This document shows positions 22,436 through 33,421 of a stretch of DNA of 64,000 bases, in pieces. The DNA is from Meandrina meandrites (taxonomy: Eukaryota; Cnidaria; Anthozoa; Scleractinia; Meandrinidae). The stretch lies in the NCBI GenBank assembly GCA_963693305.1, contig OY855907.1, positions 32,894,301 to 32,958,300 on the forward strand. The letters run 5' to 3'. Both the position numbers and the translations under genes were made by a program. Each line of letters opens with the position of its first letter. The first letter of the stretch is position 1. Under the pieces are notes generated by a model. That model saw only the letters and a list, made by a program, of their open reading frames with translations. It was not told the DNA's origin and did no database searches.

Positions 22436-22476
22436 TTCCCTGAAGAAGTCTCAGTTAGAGACGAAACGCGTCGGAA
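22436..22476 (+). ncRNA. Hammerhead-ribozyme-like motif, right arm
   Basis: Stem I TTCC/GGAA encloses the core CTGAAGA (matching CUGANGA). Stem II is GTCTC/GAGAC with loop AGTTA, then GAAA, and a very short palindromic stem III ACGCGT followed by C at the predicted cleavage site (after 22472). An extra A sits between the core and stem II, which departs from the textbook motif, so activity is uncertain. Short self-complementary stem III sequences are known from dimeric hammerheads of Penelope-like elements. Confidence 0.5.
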
Positions 22477-22815
22477 ATAAACGACAAGCTTACAACCACA
22501 ATAAGTCTTTCCTTGTGCTGCTCACTAGTCTTCGTTAAAATATTAAAAAAGTTTCTCTGACTTCTATGCAAACTATTTTTTTAACACATATGATGTTTGC
22601 AAACAATTTATTTTGTCTTTTTAGGCCCTGCAAACAATTTTTTTCAATATTTTTCATCCCCCCCCCCCCCCCCTCCAGAAAAATAATGGTCCGTCCCTAA
22701 TGGTCATAATTTTAACTGACAACTGATATTTGTAACCCCCCATCCAGACCCTCAGAATAGTTCACGCTCCAATGCCCCCGCTAGCCCTTTCCCTTCCCCC
22801 GCCTCAAGTCAAAGA

Positions 22816-22829
22816 TCACGTGACAGTTG
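22816..22829. promoter_or_regulatory. TCACGTGAC E-box/CLEAR-type motif upstream of SDR copy 1
   Basis: TCACGTGACAGTTG lies 70 bp upstream of the ATG. The identical 14-mer occurs at 33340-33353, 69 bp upstream of the ATG of the second copy, while sequence outside it has diverged. CACGTG with flanking T/A is bound by MITF/TFE/USF-type bHLH factors. Conservation at the same spacing suggests function. Confidence 0.5.
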
Positions 22830-22898
22830 TGCAGTGGGTGTGGAGTTGTTACACTTACAGCTTGTTTATTCTGTTTCTTTCTGCTCTACAATTCAATA

Positions 22899-25800
22899 AT
22901 GTGGCTGATTTTCGAGATTTTTGTGGTGCTGTTCAAGATCTTCTTCCGCTGCATAGAAGCAGTGTTCCGCGCAATTGTTCGTCCACCCAAAAAGAACATC
23001 GAGGGGCAGACCGTGTTGATCACAGGTAAGGCGAATGAATGCTCGCTCGGCCTGCAATGTCTTGCAGCGAGGCATTAAGCTTATGTACGTTTGTAGTCAC
23101 GAAACGTCTTAACGGCTTTTACTCAAAATTTATTTGCAGATCAGCCCCGGGACGTTTTAATTTTAGCGTGTATTTAACTCGTAGAAACAAATTAAGAGAT
23201 TGATCTCGCTTTTGCGAGGGGTGTACACAAACCTTAAAGCACCCAGTCACTATAGAGACTATAGATCATTCACGAAACCGCAGCTGCCGTTTTTGCCCTA
23301 GATTACTCCTTAATTTCGTCAGAACAACTGCAAGTGTTAACAGGTTATCGTTGCGAACGTTGGACCCGTTGAATGCCCTAACCTCCTCCCGGGTCAAAGT
23401 CGAGTAATGGCGGACCATGCATACGGGACCGACCATTTTGTTTTGAAAGGGTGTTTGTTGTGTAAGGGGCGGAGGTGGGGGGGAGAGAAGAAAATTTTTC
23501 CATAACAAACATTTATTTCTGTGTCATTGTCTGTTGAAACATTTTTTTCCGTTAGCATCTTCCTGCAAACATTTTTTTGTGTGTGTGTCTGTTTCTGCCT
23601 TATTTGGGCTCTTTTGCTTTTGCAAACAATTCTTTTCGGGACTAAATCAATAAAAAATGGACTGTCCCTTAGTATTGTTACAACTAGAATGATCTTTCCA
23701 AAAAATATTAACTTCATGCAAGGTATATGTAGCTCTTTACAATTGCATTTTTAGACTAGAATACTCATGTGTAAAAAGGTGAGCTTTCATTTTGCCTGAC
23801 CTCTAATTTCCTTGAACAGTCTTAGGGACCGATCGTTTATTACGTCCCAAGGGGGGGCGGTGGTTTTGGAGGGGGGGGTACAATTTTAAAACAAGCCCCT
23901 TTTTGGGGGGTAAATCTTTGTCTGGTAAGAAACATGAGGGGGGTCAAATTTTATGACACAGCAACAGCAGTCTAGGGAATTTGACGTCAGTGATCTATCC
24001 CCGATCCCGTGGTTGGGGAAAAGGAAAGAATTTGACGTGATTTCAGGTACCGAGGGAAGGGTTGTTTGACATGGTCCTGGAACCTAGCTTCGATCTTTTT
24101 GCGGTCTTTCAATCGTTATATTTGAAAAAAAAGATCGAAAATGCCAATCTACAAAGCCTGGGATGTAAAACGGGGGACGAGAAAGGCCGTAGCGGCTGGG
24201 AGCTTCGAAGAATTTGCTAAAGCAGGTGAGCTATTTTTGATATCAGAAATTCAATCTGACATGTACAGCGAGTGTCTTGAAAGAGGGTACGGTACGATAA
24301 TATTTAGCTTAACTGACCTTTTCAAAGTTTACAATACATGCTATTTAAATCAGACCTCTGTTTTACACTGCAAGTCAAATCATTAACTTTTTGCTACAAA
24401 AATACAAAAGGGTGTCTTTGTACTTGGTATTTTCGGCCCACGCTCGTTTTAGGGATTCAAACAATAAACGAGAGAAAAGATAAACGAGATATTAAATAAA
24501 AAAGATAAAAAATCTACTAAGGAAGGACAAAGAGGGTTGGGGGGGGGGGGTACGTTTTTCAAACGAGAATTGGGAAGGGGGGTATAATTTTTACCTCCAA
24601 TTTTTTTGGGGGGGTTCAGTTTTGAAACACTACACTTTTTTGAAAACCACCCCCCCCCCCCCCCTGGGACGTAATTAACGATCGGTCCCTTAAGCAAGTG
24701 TTTTATTTGCCACATCTTGACATCACTTTCCTTTACTCTTTAACACACTACTGTACACTATATTTTAACTATATTTCTCATTTGTTATACTACTCCAGTT
24801 ACTATTATACTACTCCAAACTTACACTTACTCCAGTGAAAGTTTTTTGCACACCACAAAGCTCCCACAAAGCTGCCGCCTTCCTGAAAATACCCCACCCC
24901 CTGCACCCCCACCCCAAATATATGAGCCTAGTTAAGCTTAGAAGATGTGATGTGATGTGATCAAATTATGTGATATGATGTGATAACTTTTAATTTTCAC
25001 ACGGTATTTCCATCAGATTAATTATGGTATGACCCCCCCCCCCCCCCCAAGCAATGCACTAGCAAAGGGAAAAGAGTATTTGCATACCCAAAAAAAAATT
25101 GCACTAAAGGCAGCAACAAGTTTTACACCTACTGAGTGTGCTTATAAGTTTTATTTTATAAATTTTCATTTAATTTGGCAAATTAATAGGAAAGGGAGTA
25201 CCCCATCCCACCCCCCTTCCCTCTGACTCCTTCCCAAATCCACCCCTGCCTCAATTTTAACATTTTCAGCAGGGCAACAACTTTCAACATGTATATGCAT
25301 AGGGGGATATCACTGTCAGAGTATATCAATATGATTATTCCTTGTTAATCTTCTGTTCAAGGTGCTGGTGGTGGAATTGGAAGACTGCTGGCCCTTGAAT
25401 TTGCGGCTCATGGTGCTAAGCTTATTTTGTGGGACATTAACAAAGGTAGTGCAAAATTGTTTAGTATAATATATCCAGGGCTTTCAAGTAGGTTCAGCGG
25501 CTGCTGTATTGTACAGCAGGCCCGTCAGAGAGCAGTATGAGAGGTTGTTAACGCCTCATCTTTTTAGGGAGCTGCATAAATTTTAGCTGTCGATTCACCT
25601 CAAAATACTTGCCAGAGCTCTGACAGGTACCAGGTCTTTTTGAAAGCTCTGTATGTATTTGTTCTCATCTGTGTGAAGTTTAGTAAATATAAACACACTT
25701 TTGACAAATATTATAAGCACTCATCTAACTATATTAATTTTATCTTACTGGGACTACATGTGGCTTGCCAGTTCACATGACTTGTGAGCCATGCAAGCCA

Positions 25801-28800
25801 CTCTGGTTAGCCTAAATAACACCTTGGTTAGCGTTAATAGCACCCCAGTCAGCCTATTAATAACACTCCGGTTGGACTACAGTCCATTCAGTAGCTTGCA
25901 AAATCTTAGCCTTTTTTTATTTGGGATTAAAGGGGTTTCTGGCTATCATAGCTTGCATGGCTTGCTGGCAAGCTTAAGCTTGCATATTTGTAAAACTCTT
26001 GATCTTCTCGTGTTGTTTTTGGCTTTCCTCAGTTTTTTTTTTCCTTGAGATGCCAAACCCAGTATTGAAAGACTCTAAATTTACTCACCCTTGCTTTGAA
26101 CCAAATAGCATGTTAATTTAACACATATAAATAATTTTGCCAAGAGTGATATGACACAAAGTATTCAATATTTTATTCCCATACATACATTTTTATTTCT
26201 ACCTGACTACATACTGTAGTGGAGTGGAATTATACATACTTCCCTTCCTATAAACAGATTCAAACGAAGAGACCGCAGCTCAAGTTCGTGCCCTTGGAAA
26301 AGTGGCTCATGCCTTTGTTTGCGACTGTAGCAGCAGAGAGGATGTCTATCGAGTTGCTGCAAAGGTGCAGCGGGAAGTTGGTGAGGTGGACATATTGGTA
26401 AATAATGCTGGAATCCTTAGTGGAAAGAAATTGATGAATTTGAAAGATGTTGAGATTGAAAGAACCATGAGAATCAACACTTTGGCACACTTTTGGGTAA
26501 GTTAATACACCCTTTCACTCTCTTGATCATGATCCGAATATTAATTCTCCTATAGACTACTATACATTTTTTAAATGCTAGTTTTGAGAATTTGGTGTTT
26601 AACCTCAAACATCATCCCATAGTTGATGATTAAATGCTTTATTCTCACCACTTGTGTCTGATTTGCATTGTATTGATAATGTATGGAGAAATTACATTTA
26701 TTTATTTGGTAGATTAATTCTGCTACATATGTATTTTTGTTGACACCTTAAAGGAGCGAGGTGATGATGTTTTAAGTCTTATTTCTGATTACTTTGAAAT
26801 TGGAGGAAACCTCAAAATCATGGTTATCTAACATAGAAAAACACCTCCAACAGAATAATGAAAACACAAAAATAACCGTAGGGAATTTGACTGATGAATA
26901 TTAAGACTGATTACGACCAACAAACTTGAAAAAAATTGCCAATTTTTTCAAGATTCGTTGTCCGTGACCTAGCTCAGCTCCTTAAATGATAAAGGTATTT
27001 TAGTAGTTACCGGTATTACTATCAATGATTATTATCTACATGTCAACTCTCCCAGATTATCTGTCTGGGAGTCTTCTTGAGACAGACCAAATCAATCTTC
27101 TGGTCTCCTGGACAGACTGTTTAAGGCAGTTGAAGTATGTTTTTAAGCGATGATGATGACATCATCGCTAAATGTCGTCGTGCGAGTGGACGGGATCTGT
27201 TGTCTGGTGTGAGCGACCGATCTGTAGAACCGAATAGGACTGGGAAAAGAAATCAAGTCAACTCAACAAGAAATTGTTGCGTAGAACTCAAAGCAAAATA
27301 CTCCTGGACATTTAGGTAAATTTAAAAACAAAAGAGACAAATTATATTTGAGGCATTCTATAAGATTTAGTAAACAGAAATCTTTCCATTCTTTTAAAAC
27401 AAAAGGTGTAATTAAGCAATTTCAGGACAGCGTTTGACCTTGCATCGTATAACGTATATCGGATGTCATGCCAAGATAACTCAACTTTTGTTAAACAATC
27501 ACGCAGCACAGAAGTTGTCAGCTACTTTTATTTACCTTAAGATAATTTTTTGACAAATATCCTGAAAATTATTAAAGACCCCTTGTGAAATGTCATCACT
27601 TCTGCATGCATTGCGTGCCATTTCTTTTATCACGGCCATGCACTTTGGCCAATATTTTGGGGTGTCAATTAGTTTGGACATTTGAAGTGGGTTAATTTGT
27701 GGTTGAATCTGAGTTTTCTTTTTGTGGTCTGCTATTCTTTGGAGCCATTCACAATGTACATGTGCAACTCCACTTGATCAAAATTGATGATCTCCAGAAT
27801 TGGATGTTTATCTCTGCTTATACATGTTCATACAATTACATGTGTAGCAGAATTTCTTGTATCAGTAAGTTGACAATGTGATGTCAGTCAGCGTGCCATG
27901 CAACATATAATTTAAATAACTTTTGACATTTTTTTTTAAATACAGCCAAGCTTAAATAATGTACCAAACATTAAGTGAATTTTATTTTCTTTTACTTAAA
28001 AAGAAAATATTTTAATATAATTTTATTTCATTTTGCCTTGCAGACTGTCAGATCATTTCTTCCAAACATGCTGGAGAAAAACAAGGGTCACATTGTCAAC
28101 ATAACATCACTGGCCGGTAGTTTTCCTGTAAGCAACCTGACCGACTACTGTGCATCTAAATTTGGTGCAACTGGGTTTAGTCACTCCTTAGCATTGGAGC
28201 TCTATGATATGGGCAAAACTGGGATAAAAGTGACTTGTGTTCAGCCCTACACGACAAACACTGGGCTTGTGTGGCATCCACAGGCACGGTAAGAGCTCAT
28301 GATCAGTGATATGACATTGTCAATCACCTGTACTGTAAATTACAAAATAAGTATTAGTGTTTTTGCTCTTGCAACGTCCCTTTCAGACGGGATTATTTTG
28401 AACAGGAATAGGTTAGTGAAATAAAAAATGCGTCAGAGTGCATTGTTGTGTTATGTAAGCATGCAGGAATTCAGTTGAGGAATTCTTAAGGTTATGCGAG
28501 AGAAGTGCATGGAGTGGCATGAGGTGCAGCAAGACTGTTCTTAAAAATTCCCAAGTGCCATATATAACTCAACAATGCTCAAGGAGCAAGTTTCTATTTC
28601 TTTTATAAAATATTAAAGAAATTGTACATGATCAAACTCATACAATAAGCTGCGTGTGTTATAACGTGATATGTGCATGTTACGTAAGCCAAACTGGCCA
28701 AGCACAGCACACTCAATTCCTCAAACATTTTATAATGTTGTTTAATTTTATCTTTGGTTTAAATTTGTTAAACCACCTTGACCACAAGATATTAATACAG

Positions 28801-30532
28801 TGTTGGGGTACACGTTGGATGAAAAAATGGAAATTTGCAGTCCAAAAATCCTTGGATTTCTGTTTGGATGGGATACTACTGATTTCTTTTGGTGCATACA
28901 AGAATACAATTTCTAAACATCGATGTAACAAAATTAATGGCACACAATGCATGCAGAAGTGATGATGCTTCACAAGGGGGTCTTTAACGATTCTTTTCAG
29001 TCCTGAAATTTGTCAAAAATTAGTGTAAAAAAACAGTAGCTGACAACTTATGCGTTGAATGATTGTTGTGACTTATGCAATATTGCATCTGATATACCAT
29101 ACAGATCAAGCGCTGTCTTGAAATTGCCCACACTGGCACTTTTGTTTTAAAAGAATGTAAAGATTTCTATTTACTAAATCTAATAGAATTTATCAAAATG
29201 AAATATAATTTGGTTCTTTTGTTTATACTCTGTATTAGTCCTGGGAGTATTTTGCTTTAAGTTCTACATGATGGCTTAAGAAGAAAACAAGTCCTACAAT
29301 TGCTCTGATCCAGCATTTCTCTAACAAATGAGGGTGAAAAACAGTGCATGTACATACAAAATAAGGCCAACAGTCAATTAATACATCCTTCTTTTAAATC
29401 TATAATTATTAAAATTATTAAGCGACATTATAAATACATTAAGAAACAGTAAGTGACATATTATGCCCCACGTGATCGTAAGTTTAGGAGGGCTAATAGT
29501 TTAGGATTAGGATATTTGTGCCTGAGGAAGGAAGGTTATTTTGTTTGGTTTGTTAATAAGGACTTCCCCATCCCTCCCCTTCCCAATTTTCTTCAATTTC
29601 CTGACTGCAGGTTGTGGATGTTTTCTTGTAGATTTTCATCCTTGTTTCCTGTTCTGGAACCAGAGTTCGTAGCTAAAGAGACAGTAGCTGGCACACTCAG
29701 AGATGAGCCACTTGTCGTGATTCCCCGTGCTCGTTCAACGAACTTTGTGATGACTGCGTGAGTTGGAGAATTTTTCTTTTAAATAAAGTCAAATGTGCAT
29801 TAAGTGGCACCTGATGTAGTTCTACTTTTATTCCCCTAGGAAGTTGGGTGCCCCACATTGTGACGTAAATAGAGTCTGACTGACTGACTGACTGACTGAC
29901 TGACTGACTGACTGACTGACTGACTGACTGACTGACTGACTGACTGACTGACTGACTGACTGTTCGTTGGTTGGTTGGTTGGTTTTTTAAGAACTTTAGT
30001 CCAGGATGTGGTATATATAGAAATTATAGACTTTAATGGTCCACAATGGGGGTCAGGTTATTTATTAATATCACTTGTAGAGAAACTGATCACAGTGCTG
30101 ATATATATGAAGTATATTAATTCTAGACTAGTTAGAAATCAAAGAAAACAGAGCCCCTTCCAGGGGTTTTAGGTACCAATTAAAGGGAACACATGGCCAT
30201 TAACTTTTTGGGAACATGCGAACAAAACGAAAATAAAACTGGGAACACAGGAACAAAAGAATGTTTTAAGGGGAAAGGGAACACCAAAATTGTAGAAATG
30301 CTTTTAAGGAACATGGGAACACAAGGAAAGTTTTGTTGGGAACATTTAACAAGGGTACATGCATGGAAAGCAAAATTATTTTGATATCTGTTTATTGATG
30401 TTGTTATTTTGACAATATTTTTATGGATTATTTTTCAGGATCCTGCCACATAAAGCTGGTATGGTTTTATATGACTTCCTTCAAGTTGGAGTCGGTGAAC
30501 ACTCTCCCGGAGATGAAAAGAAGTCTGATTAG
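22899..30532 (+). CDS. SDR16C-type short-chain dehydrogenase (retinol dehydrogenase 2-like), copy 1
   Basis: Six exons: 22899-23025, 25362-25445, 26258-26496, 28044-28288, 29632-29757, 30439-30532 (TAG). All are GT-AG with phases 1,1,0,2,2, and the total is 305 codons. An N-terminal hydrophobic helix (about residues 2-30) should anchor the enzyme in ER or lipid-droplet membrane. The Rossmann cofactor motif TGAGGGIG is at 42-49 and NNAG at 119-122. The catalytic set is Asn144, Ser172, Tyr185 and Lys189 (YCASK). LWDINK at the end of strand 2 has Asp after Trp, usually taken as NAD(H) preference. The sequence and the 304-aa length fit the SDR16C group (RDHE2/SDR16C5, HSD17B11/13), which oxidises retinol or steroid-type lipid alcohols. 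The exact substrate cannot be read from sequence. Introns carry several MITEs. It is a tandem paralogue of the gene at 33422. Confidence 0.93.
23425..23668. mobile_element. MITE with GGGACNGNCCATTTT ends, intron 1 of SDR copy 1
   Basis: The left end GGGACCGACCATTTTGTTTT is the near inverse of the right end AAAAAATGGACTGTCCC. Related single ends occur near 22690 (ATGGTCCGTCCC) and 32054 (GGGACGGACCAATTTT). The interior has a G-rich run on the left and repeated AACATTTTTTT blocks. It is absent from intron 1 of SDR copy 2. Confidence 0.5.
23825..24689. mobile_element. 865-bp PIF/Harbinger-like element flanked by TTA
   Basis: The left end GGGACCGATCGTTTATTACG and the right end (inverse GGGACCGATCGTTAATTACG) form TIRs of about 28 bp followed by G/C homopolymer runs. 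Both sides are bordered by TTA, the duplication size of PIF/Harbinger elements. An exon-like open frame ([17 protein letters not shown]...) runs from 24141 to a gtgag donor near 24224. It may be a remnant of an element gene. It is located in intron 1 of SDR copy 1 only. Confidence 0.65.
24690..25361. other. Rest of SDR copy 1 intron 1
   Basis: Contains a C homopolymer near 25028-25048 and a short GATGTGATGTGAT repeat near 24950. The last part (ACATTTTCAGCAGGGCAAC.. to the acceptor) is collinear with intron 1 of SDR copy 2 near 34600-34728, so it is inherited from before the duplication. Confidence 0.55.
25790..25885. repeat. Short tandem repeat of a CTGGTTAGCCTAAATAACAC type
   Basis: Four to five imperfect copies of about 22 bp (CTGGTTAGCCTAAATAACAC, TTGGTTAGCGTTAATAGCAC, CCAGTCAGCCTATTAATAAC). 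The same family is seen again at about 30606-30712, just after the stop codon of this gene. Confidence 0.65.
26745..26990. repeat. Interspersed repeat, second copy of the 1076-1285 family
   Basis: The blocks CTCCAACAGAATAATGAAAA, AAAATAACC, GACTGATGAA, GACCAACAAACTTGAAAAAA and TTTTTTCAAGATTCGTTGTCC match 1076-1285 in order. It lies in intron 3 of SDR copy 1. Confidence 0.65.
27245..27622. repeat. Left arm of a long inverted repeat flanking exon 4 of SDR copy 1
   Basis: This segment is the diverged inverse of 28938-29285. Paired blocks include AGATTTAGTAAACAGAAATC, TCTTTTAAAACAAAAG and CTTCTGCATGCATTGCGTGC. A third partial copy in direct orientation lies at about 43316-43420. It is most simply two opposite insertions of one MITE family. 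Confidence 0.7.
28938..29285. repeat. Right arm of the long inverted repeat flanking exon 4
   Basis: Inverse of 27245-27622 at roughly 80 per cent identity by eye. The two arms lie about 1.3 kb apart with exon 4 (28044-28288) between them, so the pre-mRNA could form a long hairpin looping out exon 4. Confidence 0.7.
29876..29962. repeat. (CTGA)n microsatellite, about 21 copies
   Basis: A perfect CTGA tetranucleotide run in the last intron of SDR copy 1, followed by short GGTT repeats. Confidence 0.95.
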
Positions 30533-33339
30533 ATTACATCATAAGCTAGAAGCTATAGTATAAGATGAAGTTTGGAACTTCTGAAAAATTGGCTGTGCGA
30601 CAAATAGCTTGAATAGCACTCCAGTTAGCCTATAAAATTAATAACATTCTGGTTAGCCAGGATAGCGTTTTGGTTAGCCTTAATAGTCCTCTGGTTAGCC
30701 TGTTTACAGTTAGCTGTCAATGATGCTGATGATTACACAATATACCATAAAATTCCAGTTATAGGTGCCCCTGCTTATAAGCCCTCCTGGTTATATATAG
30801 ACCCATCTACCTGGAAACAGAAAAATACATCCGGTTATAAGCCTCCTGGATATAAGCCCCCCTCTGCTGGATGACAGACTGAACAATGTTGCTTTATTAT
30901 GACTTTTTAACTTGAAAACATATTTCGATCAACACTGTTGTGGTGCGTTTCAAAACACTTTTTTATTCTGCTTCAAAATGCTTTTTTTTAATTCTGCTTA
31001 TAAGCCCCCTTGGATATAAGCCCCTCCATTTATAAGTCCACTCAAAACCCCTTACAAAAGTTGTATAAGCCCAGGGCTTATAACCAGAATTTTACGGTAC
31101 CAGTTGCCAAAGTTGTATAAGCCCAGGGCTTATAACCAGAATTTTACAGGACCAGTTGTTTTCAGTCTGCATTATTTTATCACACACACTGAAAAATTAG
31201 TCTTATCCTTACACTAATATATATAAAAAATAAAATGACAACTTGATTATTTCTGTCTGTGAGTGCTGTCATCACAGAAGAAGAAAATTAAGAAGATGCT
31301 GACCTCTAGGGAAACTTGGTAATTTATGGATTGGTTGATTTCGATCTTTATGTCCTACATTTTGAGGGGGTTTCAATGGTTACGGCTTGGAAGACACAGC
31401 GCAATTTCTCAAGCTAAACTTTGTCTAGTAAAAGTGATAATTATGATACTTTGCCACCAAGGATGTGATCTGTAGAGTGTATACAGAAAAGTAGAGTTGA
31501 TAGTTTGCAAATTCAGCTGTTGTCTGGATACTTTAACGCCAGTGGCCTCTTTGCAAAAAAAGGTAGCCATCCATTGTTCTCAATATAGCATTTTGATTCG
31601 TCAATTTTCTCCCAAGTGGCCTAAGTTGGAGAAGCTGCATTGTTCATGCTCATGACTCAGTAGAATCTTTTCATCCAATTTTGTATATTTTGTGGCATTT
31701 GGCAATATAATATGGAAATTAGGAAAGAGAATTTCGATAATTAGCCAGGATATATACTGCTCCTTTAAAACAGTCAGAGAATAAACACAAGGTTGAGGGT
31801 GGAAATCTAGGTGCCGAGAGGTTTATATATTGGGAAATTTCACTGTTCATTTGCTGTTTGAAAAGCATTCTATTCAATAATTATTTTACCGTTACGTAAG
31901 TCGCCGTGTAGAGCCTTCCCCCTGACCTACTTCCACATGTTTGACTCCTGATCCTCTGGTGTACAGTGTGATGAGGGATAAGTTTTCTTGATATTTTCAT
32001 CGGAAAAAAATGCAACGAGGTGTTATATATTGTTCTTAATGTCGTTTAAATAGGGACGGACCAATTTTATGAAGGGGGGCTGGGCAATTTCCAAAATTCC
32101 TGCACATAAAAAACGGCTTAGAAAATGGTGCAAGGGGAGCCATAGGTAAAAACGTCAAGCAAGTGGGAAAAAAAACAAACCTTGTACAACCTGAAAGTGA
32201 AAAAAATATATATATTTCCCAGGAAGATACAGCATTCCCCCCACCCCTACCCACCACCGGACGTATACAAAACATGGACCTGAATCCATGGACCACCCCT
32301 GTGGACCCGGTCCATGGACCACCCCATGGACCCGGTCCATGGACCACCTCTGTGGACCCGGTCCATGGACCACCCCCAGCTGAGCCTGTTTTTCATTGTA
32401 TACATGTACATGGAAACAGACAGACACAAACCATGGACCCAGGTCTATGGACAACCTTATAGACCACCCTGGTCCATGGACCACCTGATGGACCACACCT
32501 TATTTTCAAAAGCAAATTATACCTGTCAGTGTAAAGGTTAGACTGGGGACATGGTATAGAACTCTGACTTATGACAGTCAATATCCAGTTCCTGCTTTCT
32601 AATATGTAATTGAAGCTTTTGCCAGTTATGATGGGCCAGCAGGGGCATGTGAGGTTTTGGTGTTCTCCTCATGGATTTTGCTCGATATTATTTTTCATAC
32701 AATCAGTGAAGTACAACAGAACATACTACCCTATCATTGTTACATGTATGATGGGATGCAAAATATCTAGTGCTTATCTGTTAGATTCGTTGCCAACAAA
32801 GTTTAGCTTTAAATACATATGCTATTAAGAAATACCGAAAATAAAGTTGACCTAGTGGAGTGTCACCATTTTGATCAGACAAAACAAAAGTGAGGTCAGA
32901 CATCATATTAAAGTACTGCTTGATATGTGAGCCTGCTAATCTAATGCGTTGTTAACGGAGAACATTGGTGTTTGCACTCGAAAGCAAAAAAAAAAAGTTG
33001 TGCAGACATTTTGTCCAACCACTGTTGGAATTTCATCTGACATTGGCAAATTGTGTTCTGCCAATGTCCAAAGTCTGACTGTTATTTTCCGCCCTGAATC
33101 CACCATACTGTGGAACCCACATATATTGTGCATGAACATGTATGATGAAAATCAGGCCCAGGGGTGGTCCATGGACCAGGTCCATGAAAGTGGTCCATGG
33201 ACCAGGTCCACGGTCCACAGGGTGGTCCATGGACCGGGTCCACAGGGGTGGTCCATGGACCTGGGTCCATGTTTTGTATACGTCCACCCACCACCACCAC
33301 CACCACCCTACCCCGTCCCACCGCCTTCCCGGGGAAAGT
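30533..33339. other. Intergenic region between the tandem SDR genes
   Basis: Holds the 3' UTR of copy 1, short GGTTAGCC tandem repeats (30606-30712), a TA-flanked MITE (30743-31099), a direct repeat (about 31056-31155), dispersed repeats (31680-31768 and 31805-31960) and a GGTCCATGGACC-rich inverted repeat (32225-33345). Sequence at 31187-31260 resumes similarity with the 3' flank of copy 2 at 41610-41700. So about 600 bp containing the MITE was inserted into the copy 1 flank after duplication. Confidence 0.6.
30743..31099. mobile_element. Mariner-like MITE with TACCGTAAAATTC-type ends
   Basis: The left end TACCATAAAATTCCAGTTAT is the near inverse of the right end TAACCAGAATTTTACGGTA. Inside are several TATAAGCCCCC blocks. 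TA at each border fits a Tc1/mariner TA duplication. A second partial right end lies directly downstream (to about 31150), forming a direct repeat of about 50 bp. Confidence 0.65.
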
Positions 33340-33345
33340 TCACGT
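32225..33345. mobile_element. Inverted repeat pair with GGTCCATGGACC sub-repeats
   Basis: Positions 32225-32500 and 33140-33345 are inverse copies. Both carry ACGTATACAAAACATGGACC, then alternating GTCCATGGACCAC and CCTGTGGACCCG units, then a stretch resembling ACATGTAT..TGAAAA..CAGGC. About 640 bp of spacer separates them. The right arm ends next to the promoter motif of SDR copy 2. It could be one element with long sub-terminal arrays or two opposite insertions. Confidence 0.65.
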
Positions 33346-33353
33346 GACAGTTG
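33340..33353. promoter_or_regulatory. TCACGTGAC E-box/CLEAR-type motif upstream of SDR copy 2
   Basis: Identical 14-mer TCACGTGACAGTTG to that at 22816-22829, at almost the same distance from the ATG (69 bp versus 70 bp). The repeat block of 32225-33345 ends right beside it, so little older upstream sequence is left. Confidence 0.5.
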
Positions 33354-33421
33354 AGCACAGAGCATGAGACGAGTTTGTTTCGTTTCTTTCTATTGTGAGG
33401 CTATTCACTCTGCAGTTCAGT

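Larger units (their letters stand above)
22016..22536. mobile_element. 521-bp foldback, probably two inverted Penelope-like 3' ends
   Basis: The sequence from AACGAAGACTAGTGAGCAGC to its inverse at 22536 is a near-perfect palindrome centred near 22278 (ACGATTAGCGTTAATCGT). Each arm contains a CCTGAAGAAGTCTCAG..GAAACGCGT block. That block is the hammerhead-like signature also found after the GIY-YIG fragment at 43210, which suggests the arms derive from Penelope-like element ends. There is no open frame. Confidence 0.75.

Noticed and set aside
32036..32581. Several open frames with repeated VHGP/MDRVH residues
   Set aside because: They translate the GGTCCATGGACC repeats and lack any other support.
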